Source of the DNA: an uncultured Lachnospiraceae bacterium
Lineage (GTDB): Bacteria; Bacillota; Clostridia; Lachnospirales; Lachnospiraceae
Length of the DNA: 32,676 bases
Direction of reading: 5' to 3'
Assembly (NCBI GenBank): GCA_905235845.1
Contig: CAJONG010000015.1
Span: 1 to 32,676, forward strand
The notes beneath the pieces were generated by a model, which was not told the DNA's origin, ran no database searches, and saw only the letters and a list, made by a program, of their open reading frames with translations. The translations under genes and the position numbers were made by a program. Positions 25,189 through 32,472 of this stretch are shown piece after piece. Every line of letters starts with the position of its first letter. Position 1 is the first letter of the stretch.

Positions 25189-25284
25189 CGGATCATCCTA
25201 TCCGGCCAAAGCATTGTCAGATCATCTGATTTTATGCACAAAAAGCCAAATATAAGTATACAACGAAAAGGGTAAAAAATAAAT
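25189..25284 (-). promoter_or_regulatory. Leader and putative promoter/operator of the Hsp70-like operon
   Basis: This 96-bp stretch between the htpG terminator and the DUF5717-type gene must hold the operon's promoter. Candidate -10 hexamers on the minus strand are TAAAAT (25229-25234) and TATACT (25255-25260), both with poor -35 boxes. A perfect palindrome TCAGATCATCTGA (25217-25229) sits between the first -10 and the gene, like an operator. Near the start codon, CGGAT and ATCCG flank the AGGA ribosome binding site and could form a small hairpin with it in the loop. No CIRCE element is present here. Confidence 0.35.
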
Positions 25285-25313
25285 AGCCGACAGACTTAAA
25301 AAGTCTGCCGGCT
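25271..25313 (-). terminator. Rho-independent terminator of htpG
   Basis: On the minus strand, AGCCGGCAGACTT pairs with AAGTCTGTCGGCT (stem 25285-25313, one G-U pair, three-base loop). It is followed by a T-rich run (ATTTATTTTTT at 25273-25284 on the complement). It lies about 40 bases after the htpG stop and separates htpG from the Hsp70-like operon. Confidence 0.88.
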
Positions 25314-25352
25314 GTTAAATATGTCGTTATTAATCCAAGAGCATGGCAAAAA

Positions 25353-27446
25353 CTACACAAGCTTACTCATAAGCTCGTTGCTCCTCTCTATGAATCTGCT
25401 CATCTCCTCTGCTTCAAGGGGCGCATGCTGCAATCTGGCAAGATCATACAACTGCTCACATATGAGCTCGCCGCTGCCCTTATCGGTGCCCTCTGTCAGT
25501 GCCTTGACCAAGGGATGATTATAATTAAGCACCAGGGTCTCGCCTTCTTTGCCCATATCGCCCATATCCATGCCGGACATTCCGTACATCTTCATCATAT
25601 CCTGCATCCTTCTGGATTCCTCTGACAGCGTGATGACCGAAGCTATCTTCTTATTCTTAAGCTTGGAGAGCTTGACATTGACCTTCTCCTTCTTAAGAGC
25701 CTTCTTATACAGCTTCTCGATACTCTCTAAGGCCTTGTCCATCTCTTCCTGCTCCTTCTTATTGGCCTTGGAAGTGAAATCATCAGTAAGATCAGCATCT
25801 ATCCTCATGAACTTGATGCCTTCATTCTTGCTCTCAAGCTGTGATACGAAGGGCTGGTCGATATTGTGGGTTAAGATGACGGCATCCTTCTTGGCCTTTT
25901 TGAACATGGCTATGTACTGGCTCTGCTGTTTTTCATCCGTCACATAGTATATGATCTTCTCCTTCTTATCCTCGGCATCTGCTATATCCTCTGCGTCTTC
26001 CTCTCCCTCTGCATCTGTCTGAACTGAAGCATCGGTTTCGGTGGCATTGGCAGTCTCTTCAGTCTGCTTATCACCATCAGCAGTGTTCTCTTCATCATCG
26101 CCTGTATCTATGGGCTTAACCTCAAGGCACTCGGGAAGTGTCATGAACTTTCCGTCCAGATTCTTAAAGAGGATATAATCCGTCATCTTCTCGCAGAACT
26201 TATCATCCTTCAGGCAGCCGAACTTGATAAACGGAGATATATCGTCCCAGTACTTCTCGTACTCCTCCTTCTCGGTCTTGCACATTCCCGACAGCTTGTC
26301 CGCTACCTTCTTGGTAATATATTCGCTTATCTTATTCACAAAGCCGTCATTCTGAAGTGCGGAACGGGATACATTAAGAGGCAGATCCGGGCAGTCTATT
26401 ACACCCTTAAGCAGCATAAGGAACTCAGGGATGACCTCCTTGATATTATCCGCTATGAATACCTGATTGTTATATAGCTTGATCACTCCCTCAATCGACT
26501 CGTATTCCAGATTGATCTTGGGGAAGTAGAGTATACCCTTGAGATTGAAGGGATAGTCCATATTAAGATGTATCCAGAATAAGGGCTCCTTGTAGTCATT
26601 GAATACCTTGCGGTAGAAATCTATATATTCTTCCCTCTTGCAGTCGTTCGGATGTCTGGTCCACAGGGGGTTGGTCTCGTTCAAAAGCTCAGGGCGCTTG
26701 CGTATCTTAAGCTTTATCTTGCCATCCTTATCATCCTCCTTGGGAGGGATGGTCTCGATTATCTCATCGTCCTCTCTCTCCTGTCCCTTTTCTATGGTCT
26801 CTGTCTCATCGGTATCAGCCTTGCTTAAGTATATCTCGGTAGGCATGAAGGAACAGTACTTCTTAATGACTTCTCTCGCTTTATATATATTACAGAACTC
26901 AAGCAGATCCTCATTAAGAAACAGGGTTATCTCCGTACCGACCTTATCCCTGTCTCCGTCTCTCATGGAGAATTCAGTACCGCCGTCACATTCCCAGTGA
27001 ACAGGTGTCGCATCCTTCTTATACGACAGTGAATCAATATGAACCTCATCGGCTACCATGAAGGCCGAATAGAAGCCAAGTCCGAAATGTCCGATTATCT
27101 GATCGTCATTAGCCTTATCCTTGTACTTCTCTATGAAATCCGCCGCACCCGAAAAGGCAATCTGATTGATATACTCCTCCACCTCTTCTGCTGTCATTCC
27201 AAGTCCGTTGTCTATGAACTTAAGTGTCTTATCCTTGGGATTACATATAACATCTATACGTGCCTTGTAATCCGAGGGAAGGGCATATTCACCCATCATA
27301 TCCAGCTTTTTAAGCTTAGTGATGGCATCACAGCCGTTGGAGATGAGCTCTCTGTAGAAGATATCATGATCCGAATACAACCACTTTTTGATAATAGGAA
27401 AAATATTGTCGCTATTTATGGACAAACTCCCGTGTTTTTCTGCCAT
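25353..27446 (-). CDS. htpG: Molecular chaperone HtpG (bacterial Hsp90) with charged inserts
   Basis: This 697-residue Hsp90 is longer than the usual 620-640. The N-terminal ATPase (1-210) has the catalytic Glu33 and Asn37 in RELISNGCDA, Asp79 in FIDNGLGM and the lid segment GHFGLGFYSAF. The middle domain has the catalytic Arg361 in NVSRSALQ. A charged linker (about 215-250, rich in DE then K) joins the N and middle domains. About 50 very acidic residues (about 447-497) are inserted in the middle domain. A methionine-rich loop (MQDMMKMYGMSGMDMGDMG, about 614-632) lies in the C-terminal domain. ATG 27446 is chosen because AAGGAGG precedes it by nine bases; the frame upstream to 27515 crosses the promoter. 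Its own promoter overlaps a CIRCE operator, so HrcA should repress it except under heat stress. Confidence 0.97.
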   Translation of the reverse strand: MAEKHGSLSINSDNIFPIIKKWLYSDHDIFYRELISNGCDAITKLKKLDMMGEYALPSDYKARIDVICNPKDKTLKFIDNGLGMTAEEVEEYINQIAFSGAADFIEKYKDKANDDQIIGHFGLGFYSAFMVADEVHIDSLSYKKDATPVHWECDGGTEFSMRDGDRDKVGTEITLFLNEDLLEFCNIYKAREVIKKYCSFMPTEIYLSKADTDETETIEKGQEREDDEIIETIPPKEDDKDGKIKLKIRKRPELLNETNPLWTRHPNDCKREEYIDFYRKVFNDYKEPLFWIHLNMDYPFNLKGILYFPKINLEYESIEGVIKLYNNQVFIADNIKEVIPEFLMLLKGVIDCPDLPLNVSRSALQNDGFVNKISEYITKKVADKLSGMCKTEKEEYEKYWDDISPFIKFGCLKDDKFCEKMTDYILFKNLDGKFMTLPECLEVKPIDTGDDEENTADGDKQTEETANATETDASVQTDAEGEEDAEDIADAEDKKEKIIYYVTDEKQQSQYIAMFKKAKKDAVILTHNIDQPFVSQLESKNEGIKFMRIDADLTDDFTSKANKKEQEEMDKALESIEKLYKKALKKEKVNVKLSKLKNKKIASVITLSEESRRMQDMMKMYGMSGMDMGDMGKEGETLVLNYNHPLVKALTEGTDKGSGELICEQLYDLARLQHAPLEAEEMSRFIERSNELMSKLV

Positions 27447-27486
27447 AATACGTATCCTCCTTAGTACTACTTTTTTTACTGACATC

Positions 27487-27515
27487 GTTATATAACGAAA
27501 ATTAGCACTCGTCAA
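27487..27515 (-). promoter_or_regulatory. sigma-A promoter of htpG
   Basis: On the minus strand the -35 TTGACG (27510-27515) and the -10 TATAAC (27487-27492) are separated by 17 bp. The -35 hexamer overlaps the 9-bp spacer of the CIRCE element, so HrcA bound there would directly block RNA polymerase. Confidence 0.85.
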
Positions 27516-27528
27516 GTACGAGTGCTAA
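27502..27528. promoter_or_regulatory. CIRCE heat-shock operator (HrcA binding site)
   Basis: The exact consensus inverted repeat TTAGCACTC-N9-GAGTGCTAA is present, with arms at 27502-27510 and 27520-27528. It overlaps the htpG promoter -35. CIRCE is bound by the repressor HrcA, classically at groESL and dnaK operons. Its use at htpG is known in some Clostridia, but is not the Bacillus subtilis arrangement. Confidence 0.95.
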
Positions 27529-27551
27529 CATTTTATAAAATATTAATATTC

Positions 27552-27908
27552 TTACATGTATTTCCTTATGCAGAACTGCAGCTTATCACCCTCTATAGGC
27601 TTAACCACGAAATCCTTGGCTCCCGCGGTTATCGCTTTGATGACCATCTCCATCTGGCCCATAGCAGAGACTATTATGATCTTCGCATTCGGGTCCGACG
27701 CTATGATCCTCTTGGTCGCCTCTATTCCGTCCATATCAGGCATCGTTATATCCATCAGCACGATATCCGGCTTAACGGTACTGTACTTCTCAACAGCCTC
27801 AAGTCCGGTTCCCACCTCACATACTACCGTATGCTTGGCATCTTCCACCATCTTCCTGATAGCCGACCGCATAAAAAGTGCATCATCGCATAACATTATA
27901 CTAGCCAT
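27552..27908 (-). CDS. Stand-alone CheY-like response regulator receiver
   Basis: This 118-residue receiver domain has no output domain. The acidic pocket Asp8/Asp9, the phosphoryl acceptor Asp53 (VLMDITMPDMDG), the switch Ser81 (IVSAMG) and Lys103 (VVKP) are all present, so it should be phosphorylated. It resembles CheY and the single-domain receivers of chemotaxis and c-di-GMP pathways, but no kinase or flagellar gene is in the window. The ATG has GAGG eight bases upstream. It has its own promoter in the end of the PrsA-like gene. The spacer to htpG is short, with only AT hairpins and the CIRCE element as possible stop signals. Confidence 0.93.
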   Translation of the reverse strand: MASIMLCDDALFMRSAIRKMVEDAKHTVVCEVGTGLEAVEKYSTVKPDIVLMDITMPDMDGIEATKRIIASDPNAKIIIVSAMGQMEMVIKAITAGAKDFVVKPIEGDKLQFCIRKYM

Positions 27909-27959
27909 AACTCATTCCTCACTCTATGATGTCATATCATGATAATTTCGTCAGAAAAT

Positions 27960-27989
27960 AGTATACTCAATCATTCCATATCCTGTCAA
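27960..27989 (-). promoter_or_regulatory. sigma-A promoter of the receiver gene
   Basis: On the minus strand a perfect -35 TTGACA (27984-27989), inside the last codons of the PrsA-like gene, is 18 bp from the -10 TATACT (27960-27965). The leader is about 45 bases and contains the palindrome TATCATGATA, a possible operator. Confidence 0.72.
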
Positions 27990-29043
27990 TCACTTCAAAA
28001 AAATCACATGTATCAACCTCATCGTCATGTATAAAACCAAGGCTCTCCCAGAGTTCGGTATTGATATCCTTATTAAGAGTAAATACGTAATCGTTGTAGA
28101 CCTCGGAGAAAGCCTTATTCCTTCTCTCCTCGACTATCTTGATCTTATTGGCATCCGTAACCTCTCTGTTAAAGGTACTGATACACTTGATTATATGGAA
28201 TCCGTATTCGGTCTCCACTATCTCCGATATCTCTCCCTCTCCCAGATTGAAAGCGGCATTCTCGAAGACTGCATCCATCTCTCCCTTTCCGAATGAATAG
28301 GTCAGTGAGCTGTCCTCGTTATACTCATGGGCAAGATCTTCGAAATTCTCACCCTCATCTATCCTTTTACGGATATCCTGTGCAAGCCTTAAAGCCTCCT
28401 GCCTCGCATTATCGGTATATTCATGCCTGTTGCCGTCCTCATCGAGATTATACGTCTTGATAAGTATATGTTCAACGGTAATGATTCTTGCTTCATCATC
28501 ACTGATCTCAGGATTGATGTCTTTAATTATATCCTGATATAATTTTTCAGAGATGGCGTATTCCTTATACAGATTGAATATCACATCCCTGTCGATGCTC
28601 ATTGCCTCTATTTCCCTGTCGCTTAGGGACGAATAATACTCATCGGCCGCCTTCTCCACCTTCTGCAGTTCTTCCTCATCAAGAGCTATCCCCTCTTTCT
28701 CCGCCAGAAGTACTATCGCCTTGATCTGCGCCATCTTGGATAATGCCATGTCCTTGACATTATTCTCCAAAGTAACTCCGTCCACTTTGGAATCCCATAT
28801 CCGGCTGCCGTATACATTCTCATACTGATTCTGTATATTGGTAAGATATACCATCATCTCACCTGCGGAGCATGACTTATTCTCAAGTCTGAACACCTCG
28901 TCCTTGGCAAATCCCGCTGTAAGTATGACCTTGGTGCCCTCACCGGACTGTCCGCATCCTGCGGCCGCGGCAAGAAGCAGTGCAAGCACCGCCGCCGAAG
29001 CTACGGCTTTAACTTTCCTTCCCTTTCCTGCCTTTTTTGTCAT
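27967..29043 (-). CDS. PrsA/SurA-like parvulin peptidyl-prolyl isomerase lipoprotein
   Basis: This 358-residue lipoprotein has a basic N-terminus (TKKAGKGRKVK), an Ala/Leu-rich helix and a lipobox ending AAGC with Cys30, so it is anchored on the outer face of the membrane. A helical chaperone region (about 45-185) is followed by a parvulin domain (about 187-293, from VEHILIKTYN to GFHIIKCI). It should help exported proteins fold. The ATG at 29043 is two bases after the purC stop. A TTG at 29049 whose stop-overlap (TTGA) mimics the common ATGA coupling is an alternative start, and the GGGGA upstream is spaced better for that TTG. The gene is cotranscribed with purC, an odd pairing of purine synthesis and secretion folding. 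Confidence 0.9.
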   Translation of the reverse strand: MTKKAGKGRKVKAVASAAVLALLLAAAAGCGQSGEGTKVILTAGFAKDEVFRLENKSCSAGEMMVYLTNIQNQYENVYGSRIWDSKVDGVTLENNVKDMALSKMAQIKAIVLLAEKEGIALDEEELQKVEKAADEYYSSLSDREIEAMSIDRDVIFNLYKEYAISEKLYQDIIKDINPEISDDEARIITVEHILIKTYNLDEDGNRHEYTDNARQEALRLAQDIRKRIDEGENFEDLAHEYNEDSSLTYSFGKGEMDAVFENAAFNLGEGEISEIVETEYGFHIIKCISTFNREVTDANKIKIVEERRNKAFSEVYNDYVFTLNKDINTELWESLGFIHDDEVDTCDFFEVIDRIWND

Positions 29044-29045
29044 AG

Positions 29046-29900
29046 TCAAAGCGTCTTCCCCGTTAAGAGCGTGTAGCCCTCCTTATATATGGCTATGGTC
29101 TTATCAACGACATCTGCCGGAAGTGTCCAGTCATGTCCTTCATTAGCCTTAAGCCAGTCTCTTGCGAACTGCTTGTCGAAGCTTGGCTGTCCGTGACCCG
29201 GCTCATATCTGTCAGCCGGCCAGAATCTTGAGCTGTCAGGTGTTAACATCTCGTCTCCTAAAACAATATTTCCGAATTCGAACTTGGTATCTGCGATTAT
29301 TATGCCTCTTGTAAGCGCATAGTCCGCACATTTTCTATACAGAGCTATGGTATAGTCCCTTAACTTCGAAGCATATTCCTCACCCTTACCCGGGAAACGC
29401 TTCTCCAGATATTCAATACTCTGCTCGTATGATATATTCTCATCATGGTCGCCGATCTCTGCCTTGGTAGACGGCGTGTATATAGGTTCGGGAAGCTTAT
29501 CTGATTCCTTGAGTCCCTCCGGAAGCCTGATCCCGCATACCGTACCGTCCTTAACATAGCTTGCCCATCCGGAACCGGTTATATAACCTCTTACTATACA
29601 TTCAACCGGAAGCATACGAAGCTTTCTGCATAACATACTCTTGCCGTCATATTCGGGTGTCCTGAAGAATTCCGGCATATCCGCCACATCCGTCGAGATC
29701 ATATGATTGGGAATGATATCCTTGGTGTAATCGAACCAGAAGCGGCTCATCTGTGTCAGCACCTTGCCTTTGTCCGTAACTTTATTATTAAGGATCACAT
29801 CGAAGCAGCTTATCCTGTCTGTAGCAACCATTATAAGACTGTCTCCGTTATCATATATCTCCCTGACCTTTCCCTCTTTTATAGGCTTAAGTTCCTGCAT
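29046..29900 (-). CDS. purC: Phosphoribosylaminoimidazole-succinocarboxamide (SAICAR) synthase
   Basis: This 284-residue enzyme joins CAIR and aspartate using ATP to make SAICAR in purine synthesis. The N-terminal GKVREIYD and VATDRISCFDVI segments are ATP-binding signatures, and PVECIVRGYITGSGW and AEIGDHDENISYEQ are family hallmarks. Its length fits the longer form of the family. The ATG has GGAGG nine bases upstream (29910-29914). It lies about 100 bases after comEC and directly precedes the PrsA-like gene. A possible operator, ACGTTA-N7-TAACGT, lies in front of it (29928-29946). Confidence 0.96.
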   Translation of the reverse strand: MQELKPIKEGKVREIYDNGDSLIMVATDRISCFDVILNNKVTDKGKVLTQMSRFWFDYTKDIIPNHMISTDVADMPEFFRTPEYDGKSMLCRKLRMLPVECIVRGYITGSGWASYVKDGTVCGIRLPEGLKESDKLPEPIYTPSTKAEIGDHDENISYEQSIEYLEKRFPGKGEEYASKLRDYTIALYRKCADYALTRGIIIADTKFEFGNIVLGDEMLTPDSSRFWPADRYEPGHGQPSFDKQFARDWLKANEGHDWTLPADVVDKTIAIYKEGYTLLTGKTL

Positions 29901-29927
29901 TTATAAAATCCTCCTTTAATATATCAC

Positions 29928-29946
29928 ACGTTATTGTCCGTAACGT
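29928..29946. promoter_or_regulatory. Inverted repeat in front of purC
   Basis: ACGTTA (29928-29933) and TAACGT (29941-29946) form a perfect 6-bp inverted repeat with a 7-bp spacer, about 30 bases upstream of the purC start codon. It looks like a dimeric repressor site. The neighbouring TGATATATT (complement of 29918-29926) resembles an extended -10, but its start site would fall on the ribosome binding site, so the actual purC promoter is not identified. Confidence 0.35.
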
Positions 29947-30002
29947 AATTTTGTATCCCATCAATGACGGGCTATAGCCACGCTTCTAATTTTATCACAA
30001 GT

Positions 30003-32285
30003 TCACTCATAATCAAAGTCCTTTACATCCCCGAATGTTCCCACATTTACTTTATGTCCGTCCGTATGTATGAACACCGCTCCGGATATGTCTGTTCTGT
30101 ATATATCGGTATCCGCATTCCTGTACCTTTCAAGGACATCCCTTCCCGGATGCCCGTATGAATTGTTCCTTCCACATGATATGACCGCTATGGATGGATC
30201 TGCCCATTCTATAAGTGCCTCTGTGGAAGACGTTACCGAACCGTGATGTGGTACCTTGATGACCGCATAGTCATACTCAGGTTCTTTATAGGCTCCTGTC
30301 ACATATCCTTCTCCGCCTTCCTCCACATCTCCCGTAGTAAGCATGTGGAAGCCCTTATACCCTATGTCCATGACGAGGGACCCGTCATTGGCATTGTCCG
30401 TTGGACAGTTCTTATATGGATACAGGATATCAAAGCTTAGGTCTCCATCCTTAAGCACCATTCCCTTATGTACCCATGTGATACCGACAGCGGCTATGTC
30501 CTTTAATCCGTCCGAATCCCTAAAGCCCTCATATGCATATACCTTATCAATGGCGATATTCTCATCCTCTCCGGTAAGCACAAGCTCTTCTATCCCATTA
30601 ATATGATCTGCGTCCGGATGTGTGATGAATATCCCGTCAACCCTGTCTATGCCATGGTACTTAAGAAAAGGGATAAGTCTCCTTGCTCCCACCTCCTTAT
30701 GCGAGCTCGAACCACAGTCTATGATATATACTCTTCCATCCGTTAAGAGTGTATTGCCGTATCTTATGACCATACAGTCGCCCTGTCCTATATCAAGCAT
30801 GCATATATCAAGTCCTCTGTGAGGCCTAAGAGATATGACACATACCGTAAGGAGCATAAGGCTTATGGATATGAGCTTCTTATGCTTACCCTTATACAGT
30901 ACAGCACCTAAAAGGAGCAGATAGAATATCACTATCTGCATTGCAGACGGAGCTCCTATATTGGTACTGGCCGGCACATTCTTAATCATGAACAGACATA
31001 ACTGCTTATACAGACCAAGTATAAGGTGTACCGCCATGGCAGGTACGGCTGTGACCATATCGGTGATCCCCGGGCTCAAGCCTGAGATAACGGAGTATAT
31101 TCCCATAAGTGTGAGTGTACATATCAGAAGCACACTCATAAGCGGTATGACTATCAGATTAAGCAGCACGGAATAAAAGGCTACGTCATAGTACGCCGAC
31201 AGTATCACGGGAAGTGTGGAGAGGAATACGAATATGGATATAAAAAGGGGATCAAAGGATTTGCTCACCTTATATATATTCTTCTTAAAGCTCTCATAGA
31301 AAAAGCCCACGCCCAAAACCGCCGCAAAGGACATCCTAAGACCACTGTCATATATAAGAGCAGGTCTGTATATCACTGTTAGAATAAGCGCGACACACAG
31401 TGCCGTAAGCATATCATATGAGCATAAGAGTATCCTGCTTATGAGATACATGGAGAACATACATATTGCCCTGAAGGATGAAGGAGAAAAGCCTACCATT
31501 ACACCGTAGAGCACTATTGCGGCCTCACTTACTGCCACCCTTATACGAAGAGGGAGTCCGACCCTTTTTAACAGCTCATAGAATAAGGTGGCAAGAAATG
31601 ATATATGCAGCCCCGAGATTGCCAGGATATGTGCAATACCGTTCCTTCTGTAAAGCTTACTTATCTCATCGGATAATTCTCTCTTATCCCCGAAGAGCAT
31701 GGCCTTAAGTATTGCGGCATCATCAGCTTCAAGAGTCATATCAAGGATCGCCTCTCCCTTCATACCGATATCCCTCATAAGCTGACCCACATAGGAGTAT
31801 TCACGGCTTAATGCGATAAGATGAGCATCTGTAACCTTAAGCAGATATCCCCTGTTGTGATAGTACTCATACCCGTCAAACTCACCGGAATTGGTGGCAT
31901 GCTCAAAGTCTTCTCCCATTCCCTTAAGCCTTATTGTCTGTCCCATTAGTACGGATATCTCGGATACGAAATATATACGGATAAGTCTGTTACCACCGGT
32001 CAGATGGCATACCCTGTCACCGCTTTCGTCAATCAGATATGTATCTTTAAGGTCGACTACGCTGACACGCTCATTATAGCTTTCAGATACGAAACAGTCA
32101 TATACCCTTCCTTCTATTGTGATCCGGGAGTCTGTTAGTTGACATAATACGTCATCGTCACCGACAGTATCGGATATCAGGAGAGATATCCTTACCGTCG
32201 CCAGTATAAGAAGACAGATAAGACACATAGGTCTTGTACGCCAAAAATGCGTAAGATAACCCATGATATTATAGAATAACTTCAC
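30003..32285 (-). CDS. comEC: ComEC/Rec2-type DNA-uptake membrane protein
   Basis: This 760-residue polytopic membrane protein forms the channel that brings single-stranded DNA into the cell. Two N-terminal helices and a DUF4131-like extracellular domain (about 40-155) come first. The Competence domain follows (about 185-475, including GIAHILAISGLHISFL and the conserved FSPSSFRA). Last is a metallo-beta-lactamase domain (about 490-745) with DIGQGD, the metal motif THPDADH (555-561), TGD (651-653) and HH (680-681), so the nuclease-like site looks intact. The start is GTG (32285) with AAAGGGG about six bases upstream. No other competence genes are in the window, so uptake is not proven. comEC precedes purC on the same strand. 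Confidence 0.95.
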   Translation of the reverse strand: MKLFYNIMGYLTHFWRTRPMCLICLLILATVRISLLISDTVGDDDVLCQLTDSRITIEGRVYDCFVSESYNERVSVVDLKDTYLIDESGDRVCHLTGGNRLIRIYFVSEISVLMGQTIRLKGMGEDFEHATNSGEFDGYEYYHNRGYLLKVTDAHLIALSREYSYVGQLMRDIGMKGEAILDMTLEADDAAILKAMLFGDKRELSDEISKLYRRNGIAHILAISGLHISFLATLFYELLKRVGLPLRIRVAVSEAAIVLYGVMVGFSPSSFRAICMFSMYLISRILLCSYDMLTALCVALILTVIYRPALIYDSGLRMSFAAVLGVGFFYESFKKNIYKVSKSFDPLFISIFVFLSTLPVILSAYYDVAFYSVLLNLIVIPLMSVLLICTLTLMGIYSVISGLSPGITDMVTAVPAMAVHLILGLYKQLCLFMIKNVPASTNIGAPSAMQIVIFYLLLLGAVLYKGKHKKLISISLMLLTVCVISLRPHRGLDICMLDIGQGDCMVIRYGNTLLTDGRVYIIDCGSSSHKEVGARRLIPFLKYHGIDRVDGIFITHPDADHINGIEELVLTGEDENIAIDKVYAYEGFRDSDGLKDIAAVGITWVHKGMVLKDGDLSFDILYPYKNCPTDNANDGSLVMDIGYKGFHMLTTGDVEEGGEGYVTGAYKEPEYDYAVIKVPHHGSVTSSTEALIEWADPSIAVISCGRNNSYGHPGRDVLERYRNADTDIYRTDISGAVFIHTDGHKVNVGTFGDVKDFDYE

Positions 32286-32307
32286 CTTTTACCCCTTTCA
32301 ATTTCCC

Positions 32308-32472
32308 GTCAGACACTTATAGGAAACGACAAAGTTCTTTTTACTTTGGCGTTTCCTGCGCCGGATTTTGGCTGCGTAAGCAGCATATTTCCTTACAAAA
32401 TCCGTGCGCATCCGCCGGAGGCCTTATAGTGAACGACAAATTATTTTTGTCGTTCACTATAAGTTATCTGAC
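32308..32472. repeat. MITE-like element with terminal inverted repeats and three hairpins
   Basis: The left terminus 32308-32333 and the right terminus 32446-32472 are imperfect inverted repeats. The core CTTATAGGAAACGACAAA matches the reverse complement of the right end with two differences, and the match extends outward to a shared GTCAGA after a small indel. Between and including these ends are three stem-loops: 32321-32357 (15-bp arms, one mismatch), 32362-32404 (CGGATTTTG pairing with CAAAATCCG around a GCTGC hairpin) and 32423-32463 (perfect 18-bp arms). No coding frame is present. The size (about 150 bp) and layout fit a miniature inverted-repeat element or a structured intergenic repeat. 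The right arm begins at the stop of the GerMN gene. Confidence 0.6.
32423..32463 (-). terminator. Strong hairpin directly after the GerMN-domain gene
   Basis: The perfect 18-bp arms (32423-32440 and 32446-32463) with a five-base loop start at the base after the stop codon of the GerMN gene. It probably terminates or protects that transcript. The run after the stem on the minus strand is GC-rich rather than U-rich, so classic termination is uncertain. It is also the right terminus of the repeat element. Confidence 0.5.

Noticed and set aside
25217-25229. CIRCE or other heat-shock operator before the Hsp70-like operon
   Set aside because: The palindrome TCAGATCATCTGA has no resemblance to the CIRCE arms TTAGCACTC/GAGTGCTAA.
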